Positions 33,296-41,876 of a stretch of 64,000 nucleotides of DNA are shown here, piece after piece. The translations under genes and the position numbers were made by a program. Each line of letters begins with the position of its first letter. Position 1 is the stretch's first letter. The notes below the pieces were generated by a model. That model had not been told where the DNA came from and searched no databases. It saw only the letters and a program-made list of their open reading frames with translations. The stretch is from Pelomonas dachongensis (GTDB lineage Bacteria > Pseudomonadota > Gammaproteobacteria > Burkholderiales > Burkholderiaceae_C): positions 434,001-498,000 of the forward strand of contig NZ_JBIGHY010000004.1 of NCBI RefSeq assembly GCF_043555865.1, given 5' to 3'.

Positions 33296-34153
33296 TCAGT
33301 TCAGTGCCGCCGCCGCATGCGGCGCGCGGGCGAGCCGCTGTGGCAGCGCCGGCGTGTCGGCGGGCACGGCGGTCATCATCAGGTCGTGCGTCAGTTCCTC
33401 GGAGATGGCGGCAGCGGCGGCCTTCAGGTCGTCCGCGTAGCGGCGCACCGCCTCGGCAGTGGGCATGGCCGAGGCGAAGAACACCAGCGCCAGCGCACCC
33501 ACCACGCGATCGCCCTCGAAGACCGGCACGCCGATGGACGAGGTCTTGCGCGGCACGGCGGAATGGGGGTTGCGGTCGCAGGTGGCGTAGCCGTCCGCGC
33601 GGATGCGCTGCACCAGCTTGTCGCCCTTGAACATCTCCAGCATGTGGCTGCGCTGCTCCAGCGTCTCCAGGCCGGCCAGCATGCTGAGGCGGTCGCTGTC
33701 CGGCACATGGGCCAGGAAGGCGTGGCCGGACGCGCATTCCAGCAGCGGCAGCGTGTAGCCCGGCTCGTAGTTGCAGAAGCTCAGCGACGTCTCGCTGTGC
33801 GTGGAGTCGCGCACCATCATGCTCTGGCCCACGTGCGTCACCAGCGACACCGGCCACTGCACCTTGCGCGTCAGCGCCACCATGTGCGGGCGTGCGCGCA
33901 GCAGCAGGTTGCCGCTCTCGCGGTAGCCCACCGACAGCGTCTGCACCAGCTGCGTGGCGCGGTAGTGCTTGCGCGTCGGCTCGCACTCGACGAGGCCTTC
34001 GTGCAGCAGCGTCTGGATGATGCGAAAGGTCGTGGGGTAGGGCAGCGCCACCCAGCGCGCGATCTCCATCAGCGACAGCGAGCCATGCCGGTTGATGCAC
34101 TGGAGCACCGCGATGCTGCGGCTGACCGCGCGGATGGGAACGCCTCTTTCCAT
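33296..34153 (-). CDS. IclR-family transcriptional regulator (copy 1)
   Basis: A 285-residue regulator: winged helix-turn-helix (SLSLMEIARWVALPYPTTFRI, residues about 24-44) and an effector-binding domain with LLECASGHAFLAH, PRKTSSIGVPVFEGDRVVGALAL and AVRRYADDLKAAA. It is closely related to the regulator at 61568-62386 (the first residues are nearly the same: MERGVPIRAVSRSIAVLQ against MEKSVPIRSVSRSIAVLQ). It lies upstream of leuC copy 2 and divergent from the amidase at 34349, so either unit could be its target. The ligand is probably a small carboxylate. Confidence 0.92.
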   Translation of the reverse strand: MERGVPIRAVSRSIAVLQCINRHGSLSLMEIARWVALPYPTTFRIIQTLLHEGLVECEPTRKHYRATQLVQTLSVGYRESGNLLLRARPHMVALTRKVQWPVSLVTHVGQSMMVRDSTHSETSLSFCNYEPGYTLPLLECASGHAFLAHVPDSDRLSMLAGLETLEQRSHMLEMFKGDKLVQRIRADGYATCDRNPHSAVPRKTSSIGVPVFEGDRVVGALALVFFASAMPTAEAVRRYADDLKAAAAAISEELTHDLMMTAVPADTPALPQRLARAPHAAAALN

Positions 34154-34270
34154 GATGTCCTCGGTTTGCGTTGGGTGACGCTTCGGGGCTGCGCAGGGCG
34201 CGCGGCAGCAAGTCACGAAAACGTAATGTGGATCAGCGTTTTTCGCACTACAGCTGGGTAATCCCCTGCA

Positions 34271-34297
34271 TGTTCGGATCTGTTCGCCTGCCGAACA
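34271..34297. promoter_or_regulatory. Candidate IclR operator between IclR copy 1 and the amidase
   Basis: TGTTCGG (34271-34277) and CCGAACA (34291-34297) form an inverted repeat; an extra direct TGTTCG lies at 34281. The site is in the divergent gap, 52 bp before the amidase start. GTTCG/CGAAC half-sites are used by some IclR relatives (PcaU/PobR type). Similar TGTTCGC half-sites occur at 33278 and 58050. Confidence 0.45.
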
Positions 34298-34348
34298 CGC
34301 CCGCAGCCCACTGCCACCCGGCAGGCGGCGCGCCCTAAATTGCCGGCT

Positions 34349-34984
34349 ATGACAGCCTCGCTCCAAGACGACTACCAGCGCGCCGGCTTTGGCGGCACGC
34401 TGCCTTTCGGGCAACGCCCGGCTCTGCTGGTGATCGACGTGGTGCAGGCCTATGTGCAGCCCGGCAGTCCGCTGTATGCGCAGGGCTTCGTCGACGCGCT
34501 GGCGCCCAATGTGCGGTTGATCGAAGCGGCGCGTGCCGCCGGCGTGCCGGTGGTGTTCACCAATGTGGTCTATGGCGCCGAGGGCCGCGACGGCGGGCTG
34601 TTCTATCGCAAGGTGCCGGCGCTGCGCAGCTTTCTGAAGGGATCGCCGCTGGGCGCCTTCCCGGCCGGCATCGAGCCACGCGCGGACGAGGTGGTCGTCA
34701 GCAAGCAGTACGCGTCGGCCTTCTGCGGCACGTCGCTGGCGGCCACGCTGGTGGCGATGGGCGTGGACACCGTTCTGGTCACCGGCTACTCGACGTCGGG
34801 CTGCGTACGCGCGACGACGCTGGACGCGCTGCAGAACGGCTTCGCGCCCTTCGTCGTGCGCGAGGCCTGCGGCGAGCGCGATCCGCGGCCGCAGGAGGCC
34901 AACCTGTTCGACCTGCAGGCCAAGTACGCCGAGGTGGTCGACGAGGCCCGTGCTCTGGCTCTGCTCGCATCGGTGGCCGCATGA
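34349..34984 (+). CDS. Isochorismatase-family amidohydrolase (N-carbamoylsarcosine/maleamate amidase-like)
   Basis: A 211-residue cysteine hydrolase: Asp in LLVIDVVQAYVQPGSPLY, Lys in VVSKQYASAF, and Cys in VTGYSTSGCVRATTLDALQNGF. The PGSPLY and VREACGERDP features place it with N-carbamoylsarcosine amidases and maleamate amidohydrolases more than with entB-like isochorismatases. ATG 34349 is chosen; an in-frame TTG three codons earlier is possible and no clear ribosome site is seen. It overlaps the carrier gene as ATGA (34981-34984). It may act on the same class of half-amide as the enzyme at 17879. Confidence 0.87.
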   Translation: MTASLQDDYQRAGFGGTLPFGQRPALLVIDVVQAYVQPGSPLYAQGFVDALAPNVRLIEAARAAGVPVVFTNVVYGAEGRDGGLFYRKVPALRSFLKGSPLGAFPAGIEPRADEVVVSKQYASAFCGTSLAATLVAMGVDTVLVTGYSTSGCVRATTLDALQNGFAPFVVREACGERDPRPQEANLFDLQAKYAEVVDEARALALLASVAA

Positions 34985-36270
34985 GCTTCGCCACTTCACC
35001 GGCCGGCAGCGCCGCCGCCGTGCAGGGCGGGCGCCATCGCCACGCGCTTGTCGTCGTGACGCTGCTGTTCTTCATGTGGGGCCTGCTGACCTCGCTCAAC
35101 GACGTGCTGATCCCGCACCTCAAGTCGGTCTACTCGCTCAGCTACGTGCAGGCCATGCTGGTGCAGTTCTGCTTCTTCGGCGCCTACTTCCTCGTGTCGC
35201 TGCCGGCGGGCGCGGTGGTCAGGCGGCTGGGCTATCAGCGCGCGGCGGTGGCCGGGCTGGTGGTGGCGGCGGGCGGCTGTGCACTTTTCTACCCGGCCGC
35301 TGCCAGCGGCTATGCGCTGTTCCTGATGGCGCTGTTCGTGCTGGCCGCCGGCATCACGCTGCTGCAGGTGGCGGCCAACCCCTATGTGACGGCGCTCGGT
35401 GCGCCGCAGACGGCGTCGTCGCGGCTGACGCTGACGCAGGCCTTCAACGCGCTGGGCACCACCGTGGCCCCCGTGCTCGGCGGCCTGCTCATCCTGCCTG
35501 GCAAGGTGCTGTCGGCTGACGAACTGGGCCGCCTGCCCGAGGCGCAGCAACTGGCCTACCGCGCCCAGGAGGCCGCGCTGGTGCAAGGCCCCTACCTGGC
35601 GCTGGCCGCGGCACTGCTGGCCCTGGCCCTGCTGTTCGCCTGGGTGCGGCTGCCACGCATCGCCGACCACGCCGCCGACGCGGCGCCTGCCGGCCTGGGT
35701 CAGGCGCTGCGCCACCGCCACCTGCTGCTGGGCGTGGTGTGCATCTTCGTCTACGTCGGCGCCGAGGTCAGCATCGGCAGCTTCCTGATCAACTTCATGG
35801 GCGAGGCCCGCATCGCCGGCCTCAGCCATGCCGCTGCGGCGCCCTACGTCGGCTACTACTGGGGCGGCGCGATGGCGGGCCGCTTCATCGGCGCGGCCGT
35901 CATGCGCCACATCAGCCCGGGCCGTGTGCTGGGCTTCAACGCAGCGGCCTCTGTGCTGCTGATCCTGACCGCCACGCAGGCTCAGGGCGCGCTGGCCATG
36001 TGGGCGCTGCTGGCCGTGGGCCTGTGCAACTCCATCATGTTCCCGACGATCTTCAGCATGGCCCTGCACCGGCTGGGGCCGGCCACCGGCGCTGGTTCGG
36101 GCCTGCTGTGCATGGCCATCGCCGGCGGCGCCATCGTGCCGTTCGGGCAGGGCCTGCTGGCCGACCTGGCAGGCGTGCAGACGTCCTTTCTGGTGCCGGC
36201 GGCTTGCTATCTGTTCATCGTCTACTTCGGCCTGAAGTACGCGCATCTGCATCGCACCGAGGACGCGTGA
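34981..36270 (+). CDS. MFS sugar transporter, FucP/GluP (FHS) family
   Basis: A 429-residue 12-helix inner-membrane carrier. It has the FHS family features LLFFMWGLLTSLNDVLIPHLK in helix 1, GITLLQVAANPYVTALG and LTLTQAFNALGTT in helices 4-5, and VYVGAEVSIGSFLINF in helix 7. The family brings in fucose, glucose or galactose with protons, but this member sits with an amidase and an esterase, so another polar solute is possible. Start overlaps the amidase (ATGA) and its stop overlaps the SGNH gene (TGATG). Confidence 0.9.
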   Translation: MSFATSPAGSAAAVQGGRHRHALVVVTLLFFMWGLLTSLNDVLIPHLKSVYSLSYVQAMLVQFCFFGAYFLVSLPAGAVVRRLGYQRAAVAGLVVAAGGCALFYPAAASGYALFLMALFVLAAGITLLQVAANPYVTALGAPQTASSRLTLTQAFNALGTTVAPVLGGLLILPGKVLSADELGRLPEAQQLAYRAQEAALVQGPYLALAAALLALALLFAWVRLPRIADHAADAAPAGLGQALRHRHLLLGVVCIFVYVGAEVSIGSFLINFMGEARIAGLSHAAAAPYVGYYWGGAMAGRFIGAAVMRHISPGRVLGFNAAASVLLILTATQAQGALAMWALLAVGLCNSIMFPTIFSMALHRLGPATGAGSGLLCMAIAGGAIVPFGQGLLADLAGVQTSFLVPAACYLFIVYFGLKYAHLHRTEDA

Positions 36271-37097
36271 TGAATCTGCCTGATCGCGTGCTCGCCGCGT
36301 TGCTGGCGCTGTCAAGCGCCGTGCTCGCGCAAGCCGCAGAGCCGTCGGCGGCCTATGTCGCCATGGGCAGTTCCTTCGCTGCCGGCCCTGGCCTGCTGCC
36401 CTATGCGCCAGACGCGCCGCCGGGCTGCGCCCGCTCGCTGGCCAACTACGCCCAGCAACTCGCGACGCTGCGGGGGCTGCGCGTGAACGACGTGAGCTGC
36501 AGCGCCGCCACCACCCGCGCGCTGCTCGAGCCCTGGAACGAAATGCCCGCGCAGATCGACGCGTTGGGGACGGACACACGGCTGGTCACGGTCACCGTGG
36601 GCGGCAATGACGTAGGCTACATCGGCGGCCTGCTTGCCGCCTCCTGCGGGAAACTGGCCGCCCAAGGCCGCGTTTCCGCCAGCCGCTGCCGCGCGGCGGC
36701 CGAGCCCACCGAGGCCGACTTTGCCGCTTTGGCGCGCTCGCTGCGCGAGCTGGCCGCCGCCGTGCGCGTACGGGCGCCCAAGGCCACGCTGGTGTTTGTC
36801 GACTACCTGACCGTGTTGCCGCCCGCCGGCCTGTGCGAGGCGGCGCCTTTGCCCGAGCCCGCCGCCGACCTGGCCCGCCGCACGGCCGCCCGTCTGCTCG
36901 CCGTGACCTCAGCGGCGGCCCGCGAGGCCGGCGCCTTGTTGCTGCCGGCCTCCCGTCTGTCCGCCGAGCACCACGCCTGCGCAAGCGAGCCGTGGATGTG
37001 GGGCTACCCGGCGCCTGCCGGTGGGGCGCCGTATCACCCGAATGCTGCGGCGATGGCCGGGCTGGCGGGCGCGCTGCACGAGGCGTTGGGGCGCTGA
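36270..37097 (+). CDS. Exported SGNH/GDSL-type esterase
   Basis: A 275-residue exported hydrolase; signal peptide ends near LAQAA. SGNH blocks: the nucleophile Ser in VAMGSSFAAGPG (close to the Streptomyces SEST pattern), TVGGNDVGY with the oxyanion Asn, and the catalytic His in PYHPNAAAMAG. Cysteines in the middle (SCG, CRAA, GLCEA) may form disulfides, as in that family. It is third in a three-gene unit with the amidase and carrier. About 200 bp follow before the convergent LysR gene. Confidence 0.85.
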   Translation: MNLPDRVLAALLALSSAVLAQAAEPSAAYVAMGSSFAAGPGLLPYAPDAPPGCARSLANYAQQLATLRGLRVNDVSCSAATTRALLEPWNEMPAQIDALGTDTRLVTVTVGGNDVGYIGGLLAASCGKLAAQGRVSASRCRAAAEPTEADFAALARSLRELAAAVRVRAPKATLVFVDYLTVLPPAGLCEAAPLPEPAADLARRTAARLLAVTSAAAREAGALLLPASRLSAEHHACASEPWMWGYPAPAGGAPYHPNAAAMAGLAGALHEALGR

Positions 37098-37296
37098 GGC
37101 AGCGCGGGGGGGGGAGGAGCGAGGGGCTTGCGCCGATCGCTCGCGGCAATTCGTATCGGGCCGGCGAATGGCCGTACTGCAGCGATAGCCGTCTCTCGCC
37201 GTCGAATCCTGAGCTACCCGTTCCGGCCAGCTTTCAGTCGCTCGGCAGGCTGAATCTGGCTGACTTCGGTGTAAAGAGCGCAGGAGAGGTGCGCGC

Positions 37297-38280
37297 TCAG
37301 CCCTGACGAGAGCCCCGCTTTGAGCCAGAGGCCCGCTTGCGGCCGCGCGGATTCAGCTCCTTGTCGTTGAGCACGTAGTCGGAGTTGTCCGTCAGGCGTC
37401 GCACCGCTAGGTCAATGAAGGCGCGAGCGCGCGCGGGCTGCGACGTCCTGCTGCCGAAGTAGACGAAGTAGCTGGCGTAGTCGGGCATGTGTTCCACGAG
37501 CACTGGCACCAGTTCCCCCGCGCGGATGTAGGGCGCCGCCGTCACGCCCGCGAGTTGACCCAAAACCTTGCCGGCCAGGACGGCCTGCAGTTCGAACAGC
37601 TCGTCGTTGCTGCAAATCGTCGGCACAACAGGCTGGTCGCCCGGCTGGTCGCCGAGCTTCACCCGCCACGGCAGGACCTTCCCTGTGCTTGGGTGCCGGT
37701 AGGCACTGCAACGATGGTCGGCTAGGTCGGCCAGGGATGCCGGAATGCCAAACCGCTCGAAGTACGAGGGTGAGCCGCAGATCGGCAACTGAACAGGAAA
37801 CAGCCGTCGTGCGATGACGCCTTCATGGGGTGATGGTCCAAGCCGGAACCCGACGTCCACGCGGTCTTCCACCCAGTTGCCGATCCCGTCGTCCAGCAAC
37901 ACGTCAGGTTGGATGTCCGGATACAGGTCGCAGAACTCGTCCACCAGTCGCCAGAGCACGGGCTGGAAGGTCGTGCGCGGCCCCGTGATGCGCAGCGGCC
38001 CCGCGAACTCGTCCTTCGCAGTTCGGGCGCTCTGCAGCGCGCGCTGCATGCCCAACAGCGCCGGCTGCACATCCTCCAGCAGCCGCTGGCCAGCGTCCGT
38101 CAACGACATCACCCGCGTCGTGCGATGGAACAGCCGCGCGTTGAGGTGGGTTTCCAACTGGGCCAGCGCCTTGCTGGCAGCCTGCGGACTGATGCTGAGC
38201 GCGAGGGCCGCCTTGCGCAGGCTCCCCAGCTCCGCGGCCTTGATGAACGTCGTGATGGAACGCAGTTCGTTGATAGCCAT
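37297..38280 (-). CDS. LysR-family transcriptional regulator
   Basis: A 327-residue LTTR: winged helix-turn-helix ITTFIKAAELGSLRKAALALSISPQAASKALAQLE (within residues 9-43), then the effector domain (LRITGPRTTFQPVLWRLVDEF, DVLLDDGIGNWVEDRVDVGFRLG). It has a basic C-terminal tail rich in Arg, Lys and Gly. The start at 38280 follows AGGAGA nine bases upstream; the longer in-frame start at 38343 would overlie the promoter and lacks a ribosome site. It is divergent from the aldo/keto-reductase operon and most likely controls it. Confidence 0.92.
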   Translation of the reverse strand: MAINELRSITTFIKAAELGSLRKAALALSISPQAASKALAQLETHLNARLFHRTTRVMSLTDAGQRLLEDVQPALLGMQRALQSARTAKDEFAGPLRITGPRTTFQPVLWRLVDEFCDLYPDIQPDVLLDDGIGNWVEDRVDVGFRLGPSPHEGVIARRLFPVQLPICGSPSYFERFGIPASLADLADHRCSAYRHPSTGKVLPWRVKLGDQPGDQPVVPTICSNDELFELQAVLAGKVLGQLAGVTAAPYIRAGELVPVLVEHMPDYASYFVYFGSRTSQPARARAFIDLAVRRLTDNSDYVLNDKELNPRGRKRASGSKRGSRQG

Positions 38281-38301
38281 TTCATGCTTCTCCTGCGCGG
38301 T

Positions 38302-38324
38302 ATTGTCTCCATTTGGATGCCAAT
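38302..38324. promoter_or_regulatory. Candidate LysR box and AT-rich promoter
   Basis: ATTG (38302-38305) to CAAT (38321-38324), with an inner TTGG-N3-CCAA, forms a palindrome in the divergent LysR/reductase gap. The following 38325-38345 stretch is the most AT-rich in this part and contains TATATG, a possible -10. Confidence 0.45.
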
Positions 38325-38399
38325 AAAACAACCTATATGTCACTATTCGGATGCGAGTTCGGTCCCTAGAGTTCGATCTATCGAACGGAAGGACCCGCC

Positions 38400-39251
38400 A
38401 TGCAACACGTCACCCTGAACAACGGCGTCGAGATGCCCCAACTGGGCTTCGGTGTCTTCCAAATCCCAGACGCCAAGGAATGCGCCCGCAGCGTGGTGGA
38501 CGCCATCGACGTCGGCTACCGGCTGATCGACACCGCCGCGTCTTACATGAACGAGGAGGCGGTCGGCCAGGGCCTCAAGGACAGCGGCATCGCTCGGGAC
38601 CAGCTGTTCGTCACGAGCAAGCTGTGGGTGCAGGAGGCAGGCTACGAGCGCACAAAGCAGGCCATCGACAAGTCGCTGCGCCGCCTGCAGCTGGACTACC
38701 TGGACCTGTACCTCATCCACCAGCCCTTCGGCGATGTGCACGGCTCGTGGCGTGCCATGGAAGAGGCCTACAAGGACGGCAAGCTGCGCGCCATCGGCGT
38801 CAGCAACTTCCAGCCGGACCGGCTGATGGACATCAAGGCTTTCAACGAGATTGCGCCGGCCGTCAACCAGGTCGAGGTGAACCCCTTCCAGCAGCAGCTC
38901 GAGAACGTGCCATTCATGCATGACCTCGGTGTCCAGGCTGAAGCGTGGGCCCCATTTGCCGAGGGGCGCAACGGCCTCTTCCAGAACCCGGTGCTACTCG
39001 ACATCGCCACGCGCACGGGCAAGTCCATCGGACAGGTTGTGCTGCGTTGGTTGGTGCAGCGTGGCGTTGTGGCGCTGGCGAAGTCGGTGCGCAAGGAGCG
39101 CATGGCCGAAAACATCGCCGTCTTCGACTTCGAGCTCGACGACGCCGAGATGGCTCGCATCGCCGCCCTTGACACCAATACCAGCAGCTTCTTCTCGCAT
39201 CGCGATCCGGCCATCGTCAAATGGATGTCCGAACGCAGGCTGGACCTCTGA
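38400..39251 (+). CDS. Aldo/keto reductase (2,5-diketo-D-gluconate reductase-like)
   Basis: A 283-residue NADPH-dependent (alpha/beta)8-barrel reductase. The catalytic tetrad is visible: Asp and Tyr in YRLIDTAASYMNEEAVG, Lys in LFVTSKLWV, and His in LYLIHQPFGD; the cofactor motif ALAKSVRKERMAENI is near the C-terminus. Full length for the DkgA/YtbE group. GGAAGG precedes the ATG. It is first in an operon with a drug-type carrier, a cupin-CMD fusion and two exported hydrolases, divergent from a LysR gene, a typical layout for quinone/aldehyde stress response rather than the catabolic cluster. Confidence 0.92.
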   Translation: MQHVTLNNGVEMPQLGFGVFQIPDAKECARSVVDAIDVGYRLIDTAASYMNEEAVGQGLKDSGIARDQLFVTSKLWVQEAGYERTKQAIDKSLRRLQLDYLDLYLIHQPFGDVHGSWRAMEEAYKDGKLRAIGVSNFQPDRLMDIKAFNEIAPAVNQVEVNPFQQQLENVPFMHDLGVQAEAWAPFAEGRNGLFQNPVLLDIATRTGKSIGQVVLRWLVQRGVVALAKSVRKERMAENIAVFDFELDDAEMARIAALDTNTSSFFSHRDPAIVKWMSERRLDL

Positions 39252-39259
39252 GGGCCCAC

Positions 39260-40690
39260 ATGACCGGGCCTCAATCCCAGTCGCTGCCACGTAGCGCCAA
39301 CACCGTGCTGGCCATCATCGTCGCCAGCTACCTGATGATCGTGGTGGACATTTCCATCGTCATCACCGGCCTGCCGCGCATCCAGGCCAGCCTGGGTTTC
39401 AGCTCGGCCCAGCTCTCGTGGGTGACCAACGCCTACACGCTGGCGTTCGGCGGGCTGCTGCTGCTGGGCGCGCGTGCCGGCGACATCCTCGGCCGGCGGC
39501 GCATGTTCATCGTTGGGCTGTCGCTGTTCACTGCGGCGTCGGTGGCGATTGGCATCTCGCAGTCCGTGAGCTGGATGCTTGCAGCGCGGGCCATCCAAGG
39601 AGTCGGCGCGGCAGTGCTGGCGCCTTCCACGCTTGCCTTGCTGTCGACCCATTTCGCCGAGGGCCCGGCGCGCACCCGTGCACTGTCCCTGTACGCGGCG
39701 GCGGCCGGCGTCGGTGCCACGCTCGGTCTGGTGTTGGGCGGCCTGTTCGCCGACCTCGTGTCCTGGCGAGCGGGCTTCTTCATCAACCTGCCCATCGGGC
39801 TGGCGCTGATCGTCGCTGCCCGGCGCCATATCGCCGAGACGCCGCGCAACGCCGGCCACTTCGACGTTGGCGGTGCGTTGACGTCGACGCTCGGCATGAC
39901 TGCGCTGGTCTACGGCCCGGTTCGCGCGGCCGAGGGCGGTTGGCATGACGAACTCGCGTTGGGCGCCCTGGTCGTCGGCGTGTTGCTGACCGGCGCGTTC
40001 GTGTGGATCGAGCGGCAGGTTCGTCACCCCATCCTGCCGCTGCGCCTGCTGGCCAGCCGTGAGCGGGCAGGCGCCTATCTGGCCCGCCTGCTCTTCCTGG
40101 GCGGTGCAGTCGGCTTCTGGTTCTTCTCCACCCAATTCCTGCAAGGCGTGCTGCACCTGCGTCCCTTGCAGGCGGGTATCGCCTTCCTGTCTGTCACGCT
40201 GCCCAACTTCGCTTCGGCGATGGCAGTGCCGAAGCTAACTCGGCGCTTCGGCAGCGAGAAGCTCCTGATCGCCGGTCTGCTGTTGGGCGTGGTCGGCCTG
40301 TTGTGGCTCGGCCAGGCCGGTGAACACGCCAGCTACTGGGTCAACGTCGCGCCGCCCATGCTGCTCATCGGACTCGGCCAGGGCCTGCTGCTGGCGCCGC
40401 TCACCGCCGCGGGCGTGGCGGGGGTTGCTCGCGAGGACGCCGGCGCCGCGTCGGGCCTCGTCAACGTGGCGCACCAACTGGGCGGTGCGCTCGGTCTGGG
40501 GCTGTTGGTTCTGGTCTTCGCCAGCGCCATGCCCGCCGATGCACAAGGCACGGAAGCCCTGGCCCACCGCATCTCCGCAGTGATGGACACCGCCGCGCTA
40601 CTGCTGGGGCTGTCCACGCTCGCGGCATGGTTCCTCATCGTCGTGCCACGCCGTCGTGGTCAATCGCAACAACAGGAGGTGCTCTCGTGA
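39260..40690 (+). CDS. MFS efflux transporter, DHA2 (14-helix) family
   Basis: A 476-residue carrier with about 14 helices. It has the DHA2 antiporter features: helix 1 VLAIIVASYLMIVVDISIVITGLP with the acidic residue, the loop LLLLGARAGDILGRRRMF (motif A) and APSTLALLSTHF (motif C region). It exports drugs or antiseptic-like compounds with protons. ATG at 39260 lies eight bases after the reductase stop. The next gene starts inside its stop codon (GTGA). Confidence 0.92.
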   Translation: MTGPQSQSLPRSANTVLAIIVASYLMIVVDISIVITGLPRIQASLGFSSAQLSWVTNAYTLAFGGLLLLGARAGDILGRRRMFIVGLSLFTAASVAIGISQSVSWMLAARAIQGVGAAVLAPSTLALLSTHFAEGPARTRALSLYAAAAGVGATLGLVLGGLFADLVSWRAGFFINLPIGLALIVAARRHIAETPRNAGHFDVGGALTSTLGMTALVYGPVRAAEGGWHDELALGALVVGVLLTGAFVWIERQVRHPILPLRLLASRERAGAYLARLLFLGGAVGFWFFSTQFLQGVLHLRPLQAGIAFLSVTLPNFASAMAVPKLTRRFGSEKLLIAGLLLGVVGLLWLGQAGEHASYWVNVAPPMLLIGLGQGLLLAPLTAAGVAGVAREDAGAASGLVNVAHQLGGALGLGLLVLVFASAMPADAQGTEALAHRISAVMDTAALLLGLSTLAAWFLIVVPRRRGQSQQQEVLS

Positions 40691-41874
40691 AATCACTGCT
40701 TTGCCTTGCCCTCAGCGGCCTTGCTTCCGCCGCTGGTGCGGAGTCGGCCGCCGCCGTCGCACCGGTTGTGGAAGTTCGCGCGGCATCCGCCCAGCCCGCC
40801 GCCACCGGTTCGACCGGCAACTTCACCGGCGTCGTGCGCATCAGTTCGCCCTTCCAGGCCTTGCCTCCTGGCAAGGCGGGCGGTGCGACGGTGACCTTCG
40901 AGGCGCGTGCCCGGACCGCATGGCACACCCACCCGCTCGGGCAGACGCTGGTCGTGACGGCGGGTCTCGGGCTTGTCCAACAACAGGGCCAGCCGGCCAG
41001 TGCCATCCGGCCTGGCGATGTCGTCACGATCCCGCCGAACGTGCGCCACTGGCACGGCGCCGGCCCGGGTGGCCCGATGACCCACGTTGCCATCGCCGAG
41101 AAGGTGGACGGCGTCTCGGTCAGTTGGCAAGACAAGGTGACCGATCAGGACTACCAGGTCGCGTTCTCCAGCAGCGGCCTCGAAGCGCGCGGCGGCGACA
41201 AGCCCAAGGCCCTGACCCGCAGCCACCCGACGTCGGAAACCCTGTCCGCCAAGCAGATCGCCATCCCGCTGATGGCCGCCTTCATGGCGAGCAGCGACAT
41301 GCCTCGGCTGAATGCCGCACTGAATCAGGGGCTGGATGCGGGCCTGACCGTCAGCGAGGCCAAGGAGGTGCTGGTGCAGCTCTACGCCTATGCAGGCTTC
41401 CCGCGCAGCCTCAACGCGCTTGGCGAGCTGATGAAGGTCGCGGATGCACGCCAGAAGCGAGGCCTGCACGACGAGCAGGGCAGCGAGCCCAGTCGCATGG
41501 TCGCTACCGGTGGCGACCTCGTCGCGGCCGGTACGGCGAACCAGACCGAGATTTCCGGCGGGCCGGTGCAGGGCGCGGTGTTCGACTTCGCACCCGTCAT
41601 CAACCGCTTCCTGCAGGCGCACCTGTTCGGCGACATCTTCGAGCGCGACAACCTCGACTGGCAGAGCCGCGAGCTTGCGACCGTCGGAGCGCTCGCGGCC
41701 ACGCCGGGGGCCGAGGCGCAGTTGCGCTCGCACATGCGCGCCAGCCTGCGCGTGGGCCTAACCGCCGCGCAGTTGCGGCAACTCGTGCAGGCACTGGGTA
41801 AATCGGTCAACGCCGAGGTCGCCGCCCGCGCAAACCAAGCACTGACGCAGGCCCTGGCGGCATCGAAAGGTTGA
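40687..41874 (+). CDS. Exported cupin - carboxymuconolactone decarboxylase fusion
   Basis: A 395-residue fusion. Signal peptide to about residue 20, a cupin barrel (AWHTHPLGQTLVV, IPPNVRHWHGAG with metal-type His residues, about residues 50-140), then two carboxymuconolactone-decarboxylase/AhpD-fold domains (EVLVQLYAYAGFPRSLNAL around 230-250; SRELATVGALAATPGAEAQLRSHM around 335-360). The AhpD CxxC pair is absent, so it is not a peroxidase of that type. The start is GTG 40687: AGGAGG lies seven bases upstream and it overlaps the carrier stop. Cupin and CMD proteins often occur together as separate genes in this kind of operon. The reaction is unknown. Confidence 0.88.
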   Translation: MKSLLCLALSGLASAAGAESAAAVAPVVEVRAASAQPAATGSTGNFTGVVRISSPFQALPPGKAGGATVTFEARARTAWHTHPLGQTLVVTAGLGLVQQQGQPASAIRPGDVVTIPPNVRHWHGAGPGGPMTHVAIAEKVDGVSVSWQDKVTDQDYQVAFSSSGLEARGGDKPKALTRSHPTSETLSAKQIAIPLMAAFMASSDMPRLNAALNQGLDAGLTVSEAKEVLVQLYAYAGFPRSLNALGELMKVADARQKRGLHDEQGSEPSRMVATGGDLVAAGTANQTEISGGPVQGAVFDFAPVINRFLQAHLFGDIFERDNLDWQSRELATVGALAATPGAEAQLRSHMRASLRVGLTAAQLRQLVQALGKSVNAEVAARANQALTQALAASKG

Positions 41875-41876
41875 GC

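Noticed and set aside
37106..37114. Run of nine G as a phase-variable tract
   Set aside because: It lies after the SGNH esterase stop codon and before a convergent gene, so slippage would change no reading frame or obvious promoter.
38281..38343. Longer LysR start at 38343
   Set aside because: It would place coding sequence over the AT-rich promoter and palindrome, lacks a ribosome site, and the 21 extra residues are not LysR-like.
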